Below the pieces are notes generated by a model. That model was not told where the DNA came from. It did not search any database and was given only the letters and a program-made list of their open reading frames with translations. The translations under genes and the position numbers were made by a program. Positions 1 through 7,653 of a stretch of 55,175 bases of DNA are shown here, piece after piece. Origin of the DNA: Phycisphaerales bacterium UBA2402 (GTDB lineage Bacteria > Planctomycetota > Phycisphaerae > Phycisphaerales > UBA1924); contig DDSA01000235.1 of the NCBI GenBank assembly GCA_002343715.1, positions 1,059 through 56,233 of the forward strand, in the 5' to 3' direction. Numbering within the stretch: position 1 is the first letter of the stretch; each line of letters opens with the position of its first letter.

Positions 1-1
1 T

Positions 2-877
2 GCGCGCGGCCTTGAGTCCGCCCTGCGTCGCTCTTCGCCCGATGTTGTCCTGTTCCACGACGGCGTCAGTCTCGGCCGCCTCGGCCTCGCAGTGCACCGT
101 TCCTTGAGCGTGCCGTGGGGCATCATCGAGCAGGATGCGCTGGAGTTGGACCCGAACACGCCGATCGGACGCGAGTACGCCCGCACGCTCTCAAGCACGC
201 GGGCGGTCTGGTATCTCGCCGAGCGTTACGCCGCCCATGCCCGGATTCGGCTGGGGCTGACTCAGGCCGGGGTCATGTTCAACGGCACGCTCTTCCCAAC
301 TCCGAAGCAGTGCATGACGGGCCGACCTGATCGGTGGAAAGGCAAGAAGATCACGCTCTGTGTGGGCACGTATGTTCCACGAAAGGGCCATGATGTTCTG
401 GTCCGGGCCTTTGCGAAATCGTCGGGACCGGACCACCTGCTCCTGATCGTGGGGAACCCGCCGCCGCCGGCGCTCTCGTCGCTCGTTCGTGAACTGGGGA
501 TCGGCGACAGGGTTGAGTTTCTCGACTACATGCGGCAGGAGGAACTGCCCCAGTACATGGTCTGGGCCGATCTCTTCGCATTGACCAGTTGGGATGAACC
601 CTTCGGCATGGTGTACGTGGAAGCGTTGGCGGCGGAAACGCCCGTCATCATGTGCGCCGATTGCGGGCTTGTCTCCCAGATCGAACCGGGCCGACACGGC
701 TGGATCGTCCCGGTCCGTGATGTCGAGGCCACCGTCGCGGCACTCCGCGAGGCGTTCGCGCCCGGCACTGATCTTCGCGCGATGGGCCGCATGGGCAAGG
801 CCCTGGTTGAAAAGAAGTTTACATGGGAGAGCAGTGCGCGACAGATCCTCGAGGCGATCAATCCCGCGCGAGCATGA
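2..877 (+). CDS. Glycosyltransferase family 4-like protein, 5' end cut by the window
   Basis: Seen: the frame is open from base 2, so the true start lies outside the window; the GTG at 92 is only an internal valine codon. About 291 residues are visible. They form the C-terminal nucleotide-sugar-binding half of a GT-B transferase: a strand with CVGTYVPRKGHDVLVRAF after the linker, then an E-x7-E-type motif inside EPFGMVYVEALAAETPVI, then a closing helix. Family knowledge: GT4 retaining transferases move a sugar from a nucleotide donor to glycans, lipids or small molecules in the cytoplasm. Donor and acceptor cannot be read from this part. Downstream lie a small hypothetical gene and fabI on the other strand, so there is no operon context here. 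Confidence 0.85.
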   Translation, partial: ARGLESALRRSSPDVVLFHDGVSLGRLGLAVHRSLSVPWGIIEQDALELDPNTPIGREYARTLSSTRAVWYLAERYAAHARIRLGLTQAGVMFNGTLFPTPKQCMTGRPDRWKGKKITLCVGTYVPRKGHDVLVRAFAKSSGPDHLLLIVGNPPPPALSSLVRELGIGDRVEFLDYMRQEELPQYMVWADLFALTSWDEPFGMVYVEALAAETPVIMCADCGLVSQIEPGRHGWIVPVRDVEATVAALREAFAPGTDLRAMGRMGKALVEKKFTWESSARQILEAINPARA

Positions 878-935
878 AGCGCGGTTGCTCCACTTCGAAG
901 TGTTCCACGACCGTCGATGGCACGTTGAACGCTCC

Positions 936-1202
936 TCAGCCGTTCAGGTCCAGCCGCCCATGCGGCTCCGATGGGTCCGGGTGTTCCTGACGGTCTTCGC
1001 GCGTTTCTTCTTCGCCGTTCCCGCCGGCGCGACGGACAGCCTCGATGCTCTCCACGCCTTCGGCGCTAAGCAGCAGTTGATCCTCCCTCCGCCGCACACT
1101 CGGCGAGGGGGCTTCGCGTCTTGGTGACTCCTTCGCGGCGACCTGGGCAGCCTGCAGGCTCCCCGCCACGTTCGCGGCGCTGGTGGTGACTTGAATCGCC
1201 AT
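936..1202 (-). CDS. Small charged hypothetical protein (88 aa)
   Basis: Not recognised as a named family. I chose ATG at 1202, giving MAIQVTTSAANVAGSLQAAQ at the N-terminus; the longer frame back to 1307 would overlap fabI. The N-terminal third is Ala/Ser/Thr-rich. The middle has DQLLLSAEGVESIEAVR. The C-terminal third is very acidic and polar, with repeated Glu, Arg and Asp. There is no membrane segment or signal peptide. It sits 77 bases downstream of fabI on the same strand and could share its transcript. No clear Shine-Dalgarno is seen. The uneven but protein-like composition argues for a real gene. A chance frame remains possible. Confidence 0.45.
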   Translation of the reverse strand: MAIQVTTSAANVAGSLQAAQVAAKESPRREAPSPSVRRREDQLLLSAEGVESIEAVRRAGGNGEEETREDRQEHPDPSEPHGRLDLNG

Positions 1203-1279
1203 GCTCAGTCTATCGACCAGTTCAGGGGAGCCGTTCACACTCTTGCGCGGGCGATGCCGCTTCGCATCCCCGAATCGGG

Positions 1280-2065
1280 TCAACCGCCGAGAATACTGAT
1301 GCCGCAATCGACGTAGATGGTCTCGCCGGTCACGCCCGAGGCCAGGTCGGAGAGCAGGTACACGGCGGTCTTGCCCACATCAGCGCCTTCCACATTCCGC
1401 CGGAGCGGGGCCTTCGCCGCAACCACATCGGGCATGGTGTCGGTCCCGCCGACCGCGGAACTCGCCAGTGTTCGCAAGTAGCCGCCCGAGATGCAGTTGA
1501 CCCGGATCTTGTCCGGCCCCAACTCGCTCGCCAGGTATCGGTTGGTGCACTCGAGCGCGGCCTTCGCCACGCCCATCACGTTGTACCCGGGGACCACCTT
1601 CTCCGCGCCGTAGTACGACATGGAGATTATCGATCCGCCGCCGCCGCGGGCCATCTGTGCCCGGCCGCGCTGGGCCATCGCCAGCAGCGTGTACGCGGAA
1701 ATATCGATCGCCGAAAGGTACTGCGCCCGCGGCGTGGTGATGAACTTCCCGACTTGCAACAGGTCACGGTCGGCGAAGGCGATGGAGTGGACGATGAAGT
1801 CCAGCCGGTCGTGGTCGTTCTCGTACGCCGCGAAAAAGGCGTCGAGTTCCTCATCTTTGCCCGCATCGAGAGGCCGCATCCACGGCTCGGCGATACCCAT
1901 TTCCTTCAGGCTCCGCCGGACGCGGTGCTCGTTGCGGTCCCCCGGCAGGTGGGAGAAGGCGCACTTCGCCCCCTGCTCTCGCAGGGACTTGGCGATGTGC
2001 CAGGCGTAGGAACGTTCGTTGGCGATGCCGATGATGAGTCCGGTTTTTCCTTCGAGGAGTTGCAT
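1280..2065 (-). CDS. fabI: Enoyl-[acyl-carrier-protein] reductase (NADH), FabI type
   Basis: It reduces the trans-2-enoyl-ACP double bond in the last step of each type II fatty acid elongation cycle, in the cytosol. Seen: 261 residues, normal for FabI, with the divergent SDR cofactor loop GIANERSYAWHIA near residues 13-25. The active site is Y151, Y161 and K168 in the spacing Y-x9-Y-x6-K, matching E. coli FabI Tyr146/Tyr156/Lys163. The C-terminus carries the Rossmann-fold region TGETIYVDCG. It is divergent from nadC with only 35 bases between start codons, so the two promoters must overlap. The FabZ and ACP genes that feed this step lie far away, near 49-50 kb. Confidence 0.96.
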   Translation of the reverse strand: MQLLEGKTGLIIGIANERSYAWHIAKSLREQGAKCAFSHLPGDRNEHRVRRSLKEMGIAEPWMRPLDAGKDEELDAFFAAYENDHDRLDFIVHSIAFADRDLLQVGKFITTPRAQYLSAIDISAYTLLAMAQRGRAQMARGGGGSIISMSYYGAEKVVPGYNVMGVAKAALECTNRYLASELGPDKIRVNCISGGYLRTLASSAVGGTDTMPDVVAAKAPLRRNVEGADVGKTAVYLLSDLASGVTGETIYVDCGISILGG

Positions 2066-2074
2066 GAGGAGTGT

Positions 2075-2080
2075 AGTTTA
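2075..2080 (-). promoter_or_regulatory. Possible -10 box for fabI
   Basis: TAAACT on the minus strand lies 9 nt before the fabI ATG; a second box, TACACT, overlaps it and lies 4 nt before the ATG. There is no room for a Shine-Dalgarno, so the transcript would be leaderless or nearly so. No clear -35 is seen. Confidence 0.35.
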
Positions 2081-2086
2081 CGCCCG

Positions 2087-2092
2087 TAGAAT
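2087..2092 (+). promoter_or_regulatory. -10-like TAGAAT box for nadC (leaderless type)
   Basis: TAGAAT sits 8 nt upstream of the nadC ATG at 2101. A transcript from here would begin at or next to the start codon. No Shine-Dalgarno lies between. Same arrangement as at 3886, 12314, 45402, 47242 and 50511. Confidence 0.45.
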
Positions 2093-2100
2093 CGCCCGAC

Positions 2101-3075
2101 ATGCGGGAATTCGACCAGTGGAACACGCTGCCCCTGCCCGACCTCTTCCGACGCCTCTCGACTGGCGGGCTGGCCCGTCGTCTGTTCGAGATCGCGCATG
2201 ATGAAGACCTGGGCGTCGATCCGCTGGCCGCGGCTGAACGTGGCGGGGCGCCCACGTGCAGCGGCGGTGACATCACCAGCAACTGCTGCATCCCTCCCGA
2301 ACGGAAGGGTGTGGCGTTCATGGTCGCTCGCGGCGGGGGCACCGTTGCCGGTACCGCGGCGATACCGATGCTCATGGACCTCTTCGCTCCGGGCTGCGAG
2401 TATGAGGTCCGTTCTCCGGACGGTTCTCGTGTCGGCGCGGGTGCGATCATCGCCTCGCTCCGTGGTCCGCTGGATGAGCTGCTCGGACTGGAACGCACGC
2501 TTCTCAATCTCGTCGGACGGCTCAGCGGCATCGCCACCCGCACGGCGCTCCACGTCGCCACGCTCCCTCAGGGCTGCCGGGCCGCGGTGTACGACACGCG
2601 CAAGACCACGCCCGGCCTGCGCGTTCTCGAGAAGTACGCCGTGAGGTGCGGCGGCGGGCGATGTCACCGCATGGGATTGCACGATGCCGTGCTGATCAAG
2701 GACAACCATCTCGCCGGGGTTGGACTCGGTGAACTTGCTCTCTTTGTGGTTCAGGCAGCGAACAAAGCCAGGCGCCTTGGCCGTCCCGCCTTTATCGAAG
2801 TCGAGGTGGACACGCTCGATCAGTTTCAAACGCTCCTCACGATCCCGCGCGGCATCGTCGATATCGTGCTGCTCGACAACATGCCACCGGAGATGCTGCG
2901 GAAAGCCTGCGCCCTGCGAGACGCGGCCAACCCCGCGCTGGAGTTGGAGGCTTCGGGCGGCATCACGCTCGACACGCTCCCCGAAATTGCCTCCACAGGC
3001 ATCGACCGTGTCAGTATCGGCGGGCTGACCCATTCCGCGGTGAGCCTCGACGTCGCACTGGATGTGGAGGGCTGA
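2101..3075 (+). CDS. nadC: Nicotinate-nucleotide pyrophosphorylase (carboxylating)
   Basis: It joins quinolinate to PRPP, releasing CO2 and pyrophosphate, to make nicotinate mononucleotide in de novo NAD synthesis. Seen: 324 residues. An N-terminal open-faced sandwich domain carries DLGVD and GDITS near residues 36-60. A barrel domain has the substrate loop DTRKTTPGLR (165-174) followed by EKYAV, the Gly-rich turn and LHDAVLIKDNH (193-203). The C-terminus has LEASGGI and IGGLTHS, the phosphate-binding end of the barrel. An extra stretch of about 20 residues after DLGVD is slightly unusual. birA starts 2 bases after the stop codon, so the two are co-transcribed. Confidence 0.96.
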   Translation: MREFDQWNTLPLPDLFRRLSTGGLARRLFEIAHDEDLGVDPLAAAERGGAPTCSGGDITSNCCIPPERKGVAFMVARGGGTVAGTAAIPMLMDLFAPGCEYEVRSPDGSRVGAGAIIASLRGPLDELLGLERTLLNLVGRLSGIATRTALHVATLPQGCRAAVYDTRKTTPGLRVLEKYAVRCGGGRCHRMGLHDAVLIKDNHLAGVGLGELALFVVQAANKARRLGRPAFIEVEVDTLDQFQTLLTIPRGIVDIVLLDNMPPEMLRKACALRDAANPALELEASGGITLDTLPEIASTGIDRVSIGGLTHSAVSLDVALDVEG

Positions 3076-3077
3076 GG

Positions 3078-3872
3078 ATGAGTGGTGCCGATGAATGGAG
3101 AGAAGAGGTCCGCCGGGAGATTGAAGGTGCTGCAGTACCGTGGCTGACAACTCTCATGGTGCTCGATGAAACGACCTCAACCCAGGACATTGCCCGGGAG
3201 ATCGCACAGCCCGGCTCGGTTGTGATCGCCCGTGTTCAGACCGCCGGCCGAGGTCGTCTGGGCCGCCGCTGGGAGCCCACCGCGGGGAAAGGGTTGGCCG
3301 TCTCGATCACGATCGAAGCACAAACGACCCAGGGTCCGAGACTCTCGGTGATGTCAGGGCTCGCGGCACTCCAGGCCGCGAGAGCATGTCTCGCGCAACC
3401 CACCGGAAGAGTCTCGATCAAACTCGGCCTGCGATGGCCGAACGACGTCGTGACCCGCCGGCTCGACGGCGGGCCGGATAGGAAGGTCGCTGGTGTGCTG
3501 ATCGAACGATGTGACAATCTCTTCGTCGTCGGGATCGGCATGAACATTACTCAGTGCGAGGCGGACTGGCCCCCGAGTCTCAACGCGGTGTCGCTCCGGC
3601 AACTCGGGGCGAACATCACCGTGGGGCGTGCCGCCGCCGCGCTCTTGGCATCATTGACGTGTTGCCAGAACCTGAGCGATGAGGAACTCGCCGTATCGTG
3701 GAATGTGGCCGATACGTTGACGGGTCGCCGCTGCGAGTTCGAAAGCGCGGGCCATATTCACAGCGGCATCGTTCACGGACTTCACCCGCTCCGCGGCATT
3801 GAACTGGAGGATGACCTGGGCAACCGCCAGTTTCTCGACGCCGCCGTCACAACGCTCTTGGCTGTGGGCTAG
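3078..3872 (+). CDS. birA: Biotin--[acetyl-CoA-carboxylase] ligase, catalytic domain only
   Basis: It activates biotin as biotinyl-AMP and attaches it to a lysine of the carboxyl carrier protein, which supports malonyl-CoA supply. Seen: 264 residues with TTSTQDIA (32-39), the biotinoyl-AMP loop GRGRLGRRW (57-65), LRWPNDV in the middle and KVAGVLIE for the ligase lysine strand. A C-terminal SH3-like domain follows. The N-terminal winged-helix domain of E. coli BirA is absent, so this is a group I enzyme not expected to repress transcription. It lies 2 bases after nadC. Confidence 0.93.
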   Translation: MSGADEWREEVRREIEGAAVPWLTTLMVLDETTSTQDIAREIAQPGSVVIARVQTAGRGRLGRRWEPTAGKGLAVSITIEAQTTQGPRLSVMSGLAALQAARACLAQPTGRVSIKLGLRWPNDVVTRRLDGGPDRKVAGVLIERCDNLFVVGIGMNITQCEADWPPSLNAVSLRQLGANITVGRAAAALLASLTCCQNLSDEELAVSWNVADTLTGRRCEFESAGHIHSGIVHGLHPLRGIELEDDLGNRQFLDAAVTTLLAVG

Positions 3873-3885
3873 CCCGCTCGATTCC

Positions 3886-3891
3886 TACGCT
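3886..3891 (+). promoter_or_regulatory. -10-like TACGCT box for trpD (leaderless type)
   Basis: TACGCT is 8 nt before the trpD ATG, with only CCCCCGGC between and no Shine-Dalgarno. It lies after the birA stop codon, so trpD may have its own start in addition to read-through. Confidence 0.45.
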
Positions 3892-3899
3892 CCCCCGGC

Positions 3900-4934
3900 A
3901 TGCCGATCCAGGACATACTGAATTATCTGGTCCGGGGAGAGCGTTTGTCCGCCTCGCTGGCGGAGCATCTTTTCACCGAGATGCTTGCCGGACGGTGCGA
4001 CGATGCACAGATCGGGGCCGCGCTGGCGATGATCCAGGCCAGGGGCGTGACACCCGAGGAACTCGCGGGTGGTGCGCGGGCGATGCGTGCCAGTCTCACA
4101 CCGGTTGATACCTCGGGCCTGCCGGGCGTGGTCATCGACACCTGCGGCACCGGGGGCACGCCCAAGACCTTCAATATCTCCACCATCGCGGCGCTGGTTG
4201 TCGCGGCGGCGGCACCGGGACGCATCCACGTCGCCAAGCACGGCAACCGCAGCCGATCCGGCAGAGGCTCGGCCGAGGTGCTGAGCACGCTTGGCGTGAA
4301 TGTCGATGCCGGCACCGAGGTGCAGGCCCGCTGTCTGCGGGAGGCAGGGGTCTGTTTCTGTTTCGCCATCCATCATCACCCCGCCGCCAAGCACGCGGCG
4401 CCGGCGAGAAAGTCACTCGGTTTTCCCACGATGTTCAATCTGCTCGGGCCGCTGTGCAACCCCGCCGGAGCAAGCCGTCAGGTTGTGGGTGTCTTCGGTG
4501 CCTCGTACGTTGAACCCATGGCAAGGGCCCTCTCCGAACTCGGGTGCGAGCGGGCCGTTGTCGTTCATGGCCTTGACGGGATGGACGAGATCAGCACCAC
4601 GGCTCCGTCGATCGTCGCTCGCGTAGAGCATGGTGAGTTGCTGATGGAGGAGTGGGATCCAACACAATGGGGCATCCCGCGGGCCGCCATCGTCGAACTG
4701 TCCGCGGATTCGCTCGACCGCGCATCGGTGATCGCGCGAGAAGTCCTTGCCGCCCGTCCCGGCCCGGCGTTCGACATTGTCGCTCTCAACGCCGCCGCGG
4801 CGCTCTGGGTCGCGGGGATCGTTGATGACATCCCCGAGGGATTGAACGCGGCGAGGTCGGCCCTGCACAGTCGTGCCGCCGAAAAAACACTTGAGCAACT
4901 CATCCGGGTATCGAAGAGCGATACCAAGGGATAA
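3900..4934 (+). CDS. trpD: Anthranilate phosphoribosyltransferase
   Basis: It transfers the phosphoribosyl group from PRPP to anthranilate, the second committed step of tryptophan synthesis. Seen: 344 residues, usual length. The PRPP loop is TCGTGGTPKTFNIST (81-95), where many homologues have GTGGD. It is followed by VAKHGNRSRSGRGSAEVL (111-128), which holds the anthranilate and ribose contacts; the common S-S-x-x-G is shortened to S-G-R-G. GLDGMDEI is the Mg2+-binding acidic region. The other trp genes are not in the window. It lies 27 bases downstream of birA. Confidence 0.95.
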   Translation: MPIQDILNYLVRGERLSASLAEHLFTEMLAGRCDDAQIGAALAMIQARGVTPEELAGGARAMRASLTPVDTSGLPGVVIDTCGTGGTPKTFNISTIAALVVAAAAPGRIHVAKHGNRSRSGRGSAEVLSTLGVNVDAGTEVQARCLREAGVCFCFAIHHHPAAKHAAPARKSLGFPTMFNLLGPLCNPAGASRQVVGVFGASYVEPMARALSELGCERAVVVHGLDGMDEISTTAPSIVARVEHGELLMEEWDPTQWGIPRAAIVELSADSLDRASVIAREVLAARPGPAFDIVALNAAAALWVAGIVDDIPEGLNAARSALHSRAAEKTLEQLIRVSKSDTKG

Positions 4935-5185
4935 ATGGCGCGACAGATCATCGCGACAAGCCGAGGCTTCTTGCCAAGGCTCGCCGAGCGATGTGTCTAT
5001 CGCGCCGCGATGCGGGAGGCCCCATGCCTGATGGGGTCATCGAATCGCTCACGCAAACAGTCCGCGCACGGCACAGCACTCGTCTCGTGAAAGATGAGTA
5101 CGCTGCAAATTGGGCTGATCCCGTTTCAATACTACACGGCGATCAACCTTCAATGCAATGCTCGCGCCGGAGTGCCTTCGACAGG

Positions 5186-5710
5186 TTACTTGATGCCGAC
5201 GAGGCCCTTCAGGTCGCCGAGTTTGGACATCCAGCCGTCGAACAACGTCTTGGCCTCTCCGAGCATCTTCGTCGCGTCTGCACCCGTGGCGGCCTTGAGT
5301 TTGGTGACGGCTTCTTCGATGGTCGGCACCTGCGCTGTCAGATCTTTGAATAAGCCCTCCGCCTTGGTCTTGTTCTCGCCCGTGAGTGAGGCCACTTTCT
5401 TGCCCGCTTCATCCAATAGTTTCTTCGCCTCGGGCCATTGCTTGTTCACCGTTTCAGCAATCCAAGTGCTCGCGCTCGCCGCGGCGGCGTCGATGGTGCT
5501 TTTCGCAGCATCGGCTGTCTTCGCGGCGGTATCTTTGGCCGCGTCGCCCGCGGCCTTGGCCGCATCACCCGTCGCCTTAGCCGCATCGGAAGCGGCGGCT
5601 TTGGCCTTGTCGGCGGCATTGCCGAGAGTCTTGCTGACATCTTCTTTTTTCTCACAGCCGATCATCGCGGCGAACGCCAGTGTGGCCGCACACATCAACC
5701 TGATACTCAT
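5186..5710 (-). CDS. Alanine/lysine-rich lipoprotein with helical repeats
   Basis: Function unknown. Seen: 174 residues beginning with a lipoprotein signal, MSIRLMCAATLAFAAMIGC, with Cys19 as the lipidated residue. From about residue 25 to 80 there are short 11-residue-like repeats of the pattern DAAKATGDAAKAAGDAAKDT. These resemble LEA-type or apolipophorin-like amphipathic helices. The C-terminal half is another helical segment rich in Lys, Glu and Leu. An SD-like CGGAG lies ahead of the ATG. It is probably anchored on the outer membrane, facing the periplasm. It is divergent from the TlpA-like gene at 5900. Confidence 0.85.
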   Translation of the reverse strand: MSIRLMCAATLAFAAMIGCEKKEDVSKTLGNAADKAKAAASDAAKATGDAAKAAGDAAKDTAAKTADAAKSTIDAAAASASTWIAETVNKQWPEAKKLLDEAGKKVASLTGENKTKAEGLFKDLTAQVPTIEEAVTKLKAATGADATKMLGEAKTLFDGWMSKLGDLKGLVGIK

Positions 5711-5776
5711 AAAATACTCCGGGCGGTTCTACGCCGTCTTCATTTCACATCCCACAAGGACATGTTCTAGAAGCAC

Positions 5777-5790
5777 CAGCGGAACCGCTG
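5777..5790. promoter_or_regulatory. Dyad symmetry CAGCGG-AA-CCGCTG between divergent genes
   Basis: A perfect 6-bp inverted repeat with a 2-base centre lies between the lipoprotein and the TlpA-like gene. It is not followed by a T run on either strand, so an operator fits better than a terminator. It may also be chance. Confidence 0.25.
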
Positions 5791-5875
5791 TGACTATAGG
5801 ATGTTCGCTCATCGCGTCACGCGCCAACAATCTGCCCATCAAGTGCATATTTTCCCGTGTTTGCCGAACTTGAGA

Positions 5876-5881
5876 ATATAC
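5876..5881 (+). promoter_or_regulatory. -10-like TATACT box for the TlpA-like gene
   Basis: TATACT lies 18 nt before the ATG at 5900, with the ribosome site GGGAG between. No convincing -35 hexamer is seen 16-18 bases upstream. Confidence 0.35.
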
Positions 5882-5899
5882 TCATTGGGAGTTCAACGC

Positions 5900-6574
5900 A
5901 TGAGATTCCACGCAACCGCCGCCTTGATCCTCGTTCTGATGACCGCCGGGCGAGCATCTGCACAGTCGGACGCGGCCATACCTGCGGTCACGCCGCCGGT
6001 GAAAACACCGGCGGATGGTCAATCCGCGGAGAGTGCGAAGCGGGTGCTCAGCGTTGGTGATCCTGCTCCTCCCATCGCGGTTTCCAACTGGGTAAAAGGC
6101 GATCCAGTCAAAGAGTTTGAGAAGGGGCGGGTCTACGTGGTGGAGTTCTGGGCGACATGGTGCCCCCCCTGCCGCGAATCCATCCCGTTTCTGACGAAAG
6201 TTGCCAAGTCCATCAAACTGGCCACCGTGATGAGCATCGCCGCCAGCGAGCGGAAAGAGAAAGACGGTACGGACAAGCGTCTCGACAATCTCAAGGAGTT
6301 CGTGAAGAAGCAGGGCGACAAGATGGGGTTCCGGGTCGGGTTTGACCCCGACCGTTCGATGGCCAAACAGTGGATGGAGGCCGCCGAGCGCGACCAGATC
6401 CCCACGGCGTTCATCGTCGGCGGCGATGGAAAGATCGCCTGGATCGGTCATCCGATGGATATGGAAAAGCCTCTGATCGAGGCCGTGCAGGCGGTGAAGG
6501 CCGAGATCAAAGCCAGGCAGAAGTCGCCGGGGAAGACCCCGCCCAAGCCGGACGCGACGACCAAGAGCAAATGA
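5900..6574 (+). CDS. TlpA-like exported thioredoxin-fold protein
   Basis: Seen: 224 residues from the ATG at 5900, chosen because GGGAG precedes it and a signal peptide follows (residues 1-21, ending in ASA). A linker rich in Pro, Ala and Thr leads to VGDPAPP and the thioredoxin fold. The redox motif is W87-C-P-P-C91 in FWATWCPPCRES. The cis-proline region is IPTAF, followed by the last strand and a Lys/Pro-rich tail. Family knowledge: TlpA/ResA proteins reduce disulfides in cytochrome c maturation or exported proteins outside the inner membrane. The substrate is not shown by the neighbours. Confidence 0.9.
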   Translation: MRFHATAALILVLMTAGRASAQSDAAIPAVTPPVKTPADGQSAESAKRVLSVGDPAPPIAVSNWVKGDPVKEFEKGRVYVVEFWATWCPPCRESIPFLTKVAKSIKLATVMSIAASERKEKDGTDKRLDNLKEFVKKQGDKMGFRVGFDPDRSMAKQWMEAAERDQIPTAFIVGGDGKIAWIGHPMDMEKPLIEAVQAVKAEIKARQKSPGKTPPKPDATTKSK

Positions 6575-6581
6575 TCGTGCC

Positions 6582-7625
6582 TCAAAGGTTGACGATCCGA
6601 TGTTCGCGGGCGCTTGTGGCCTCGGCTTCGAGCATGGCCGCGACCGCCGCGGCCTGATCGAGCGTTGCGATGAGGTCGCGGCGGCCCTCCGCGATCAGAC
6701 TGACGAGATGTCGCACCTGTCCATCGTAACCGGTGGACGTGGATAACTCGATGGGTTGAGGGCCTTCGTTCGTATGGAGAACGAGAGGTGTCTTTGAAGC
6801 GATGTCGAACTCTGCGCTGCCCCGCTCGAAGTTGGCGAGGTACTTCATCCTGAAACCAGCGCCCGGAGCTAGGTCCCACGCGCCCTCGGCCGTGATATGC
6901 GACGGGCCATCGGGATAGTGGTAATGGGTCGAGACGTGCATCGGCCCTCCCGTGCTCGAGACCGCCGCCGGAGGCCCGAAGCACCAATGAATGAAGTCCG
7001 CATCGTGGATGTGCAGGTCGATGAGCGCCCCGCCGCTGCGGGCGGTGTTCTGATAGAACTCCGCAGCCCACGACGGCCCGCTTCCCAGCCGCTGGAACGT
7101 CGCGCTGCGGAGCGTGCCGAGTGACCCATCACGGACTCTGTCCCGCAGCCAGTCCCACCCCGGCCAGAACCGCATGCACATCGCGGGCATGATGAGCGTT
7201 CCGGCATCACGGGCCGCATCAGCAAGGCGGCGGACCTCCGCTGCGTTCACCGCCACGGGTTTTTCGAGCAGCACGTGCTTTCCCGCCGCCAAGACCCTCA
7301 GCGCAAGGCCGACATGTGAATCCGTGTGCGTGCAGATGCTGACAAGGTCAATGTCGGAGGAGAGTACTTCATCAACGCTGGTGGTCGCCCGCACGGAGTT
7401 CACATCCCACGCCGGGCCTTCACCCGATCCGAGGTTGCCCGCCACGGGGGCCGTGGGATCAAGCCGTGAGGCATCGGGGTCGCAGACCCATCGAAGGGAG
7501 CACGGATATCCGGCCGCGGCGGCGGCGTGGTACGACCTGGCGTGTGTGCGCCCCATGAATCCCATGCCGATGATGGCGGTGGAGACTGAAGTCACGGATG
7601 ATTCTGCTTGTTGTGGTGGCCCCAC
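6582..7625 (-). CDS. Gfo/Idh/MocA family NAD(P)-dependent oxidoreductase
   Basis: Seen: 347 residues. The N-terminal Rossmann fold has IIGMGFMGRTHA. The family motif LEKPVAVNAAEVRRL is in the middle, with the Lys of EKP near residue 140. The C-terminal beta-sheet domain has ALIDLHIHDADFIHW, where His and Asp contribute to the active site. Family members oxidise or reduce sugars, inositols and sugar derivatives; the substrate here is unknown. The start is GTG at 7625; a second GTG at 7595 gives a more usual short N-terminus, and neither has a clear ribosome site. Together with the M20 peptidase upstream (28-base gap) it may form one transcript. Confidence 0.9.
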   Translation of the reverse strand: MGPPQQAESSVTSVSTAIIGMGFMGRTHARSYHAAAAAGYPCSLRWVCDPDASRLDPTAPVAGNLGSGEGPAWDVNSVRATTSVDEVLSSDIDLVSICTHTDSHVGLALRVLAAGKHVLLEKPVAVNAAEVRRLADAARDAGTLIMPAMCMRFWPGWDWLRDRVRDGSLGTLRSATFQRLGSGPSWAAEFYQNTARSGGALIDLHIHDADFIHWCFGPPAAVSSTGGPMHVSTHYHYPDGPSHITAEGAWDLAPGAGFRMKYLANFERGSAEFDIASKTPLVLHTNEGPQPIELSTSTGYDGQVRHLVSLIAEGRRDLIATLDQAAAVAAMLEAEATSAREHRIVNL

Positions 7626-7653
7626 GGGAAGATGGGTTCATCAGCGATCGTGT

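Noticed and set aside
5018..5038. Hairpin GGCCCCAT-GCCTG-ATGGGGTC after trpD
   Set aside because: Eight-pair stem without a T run on either strand, so not a convincing terminator; no other role can be shown.
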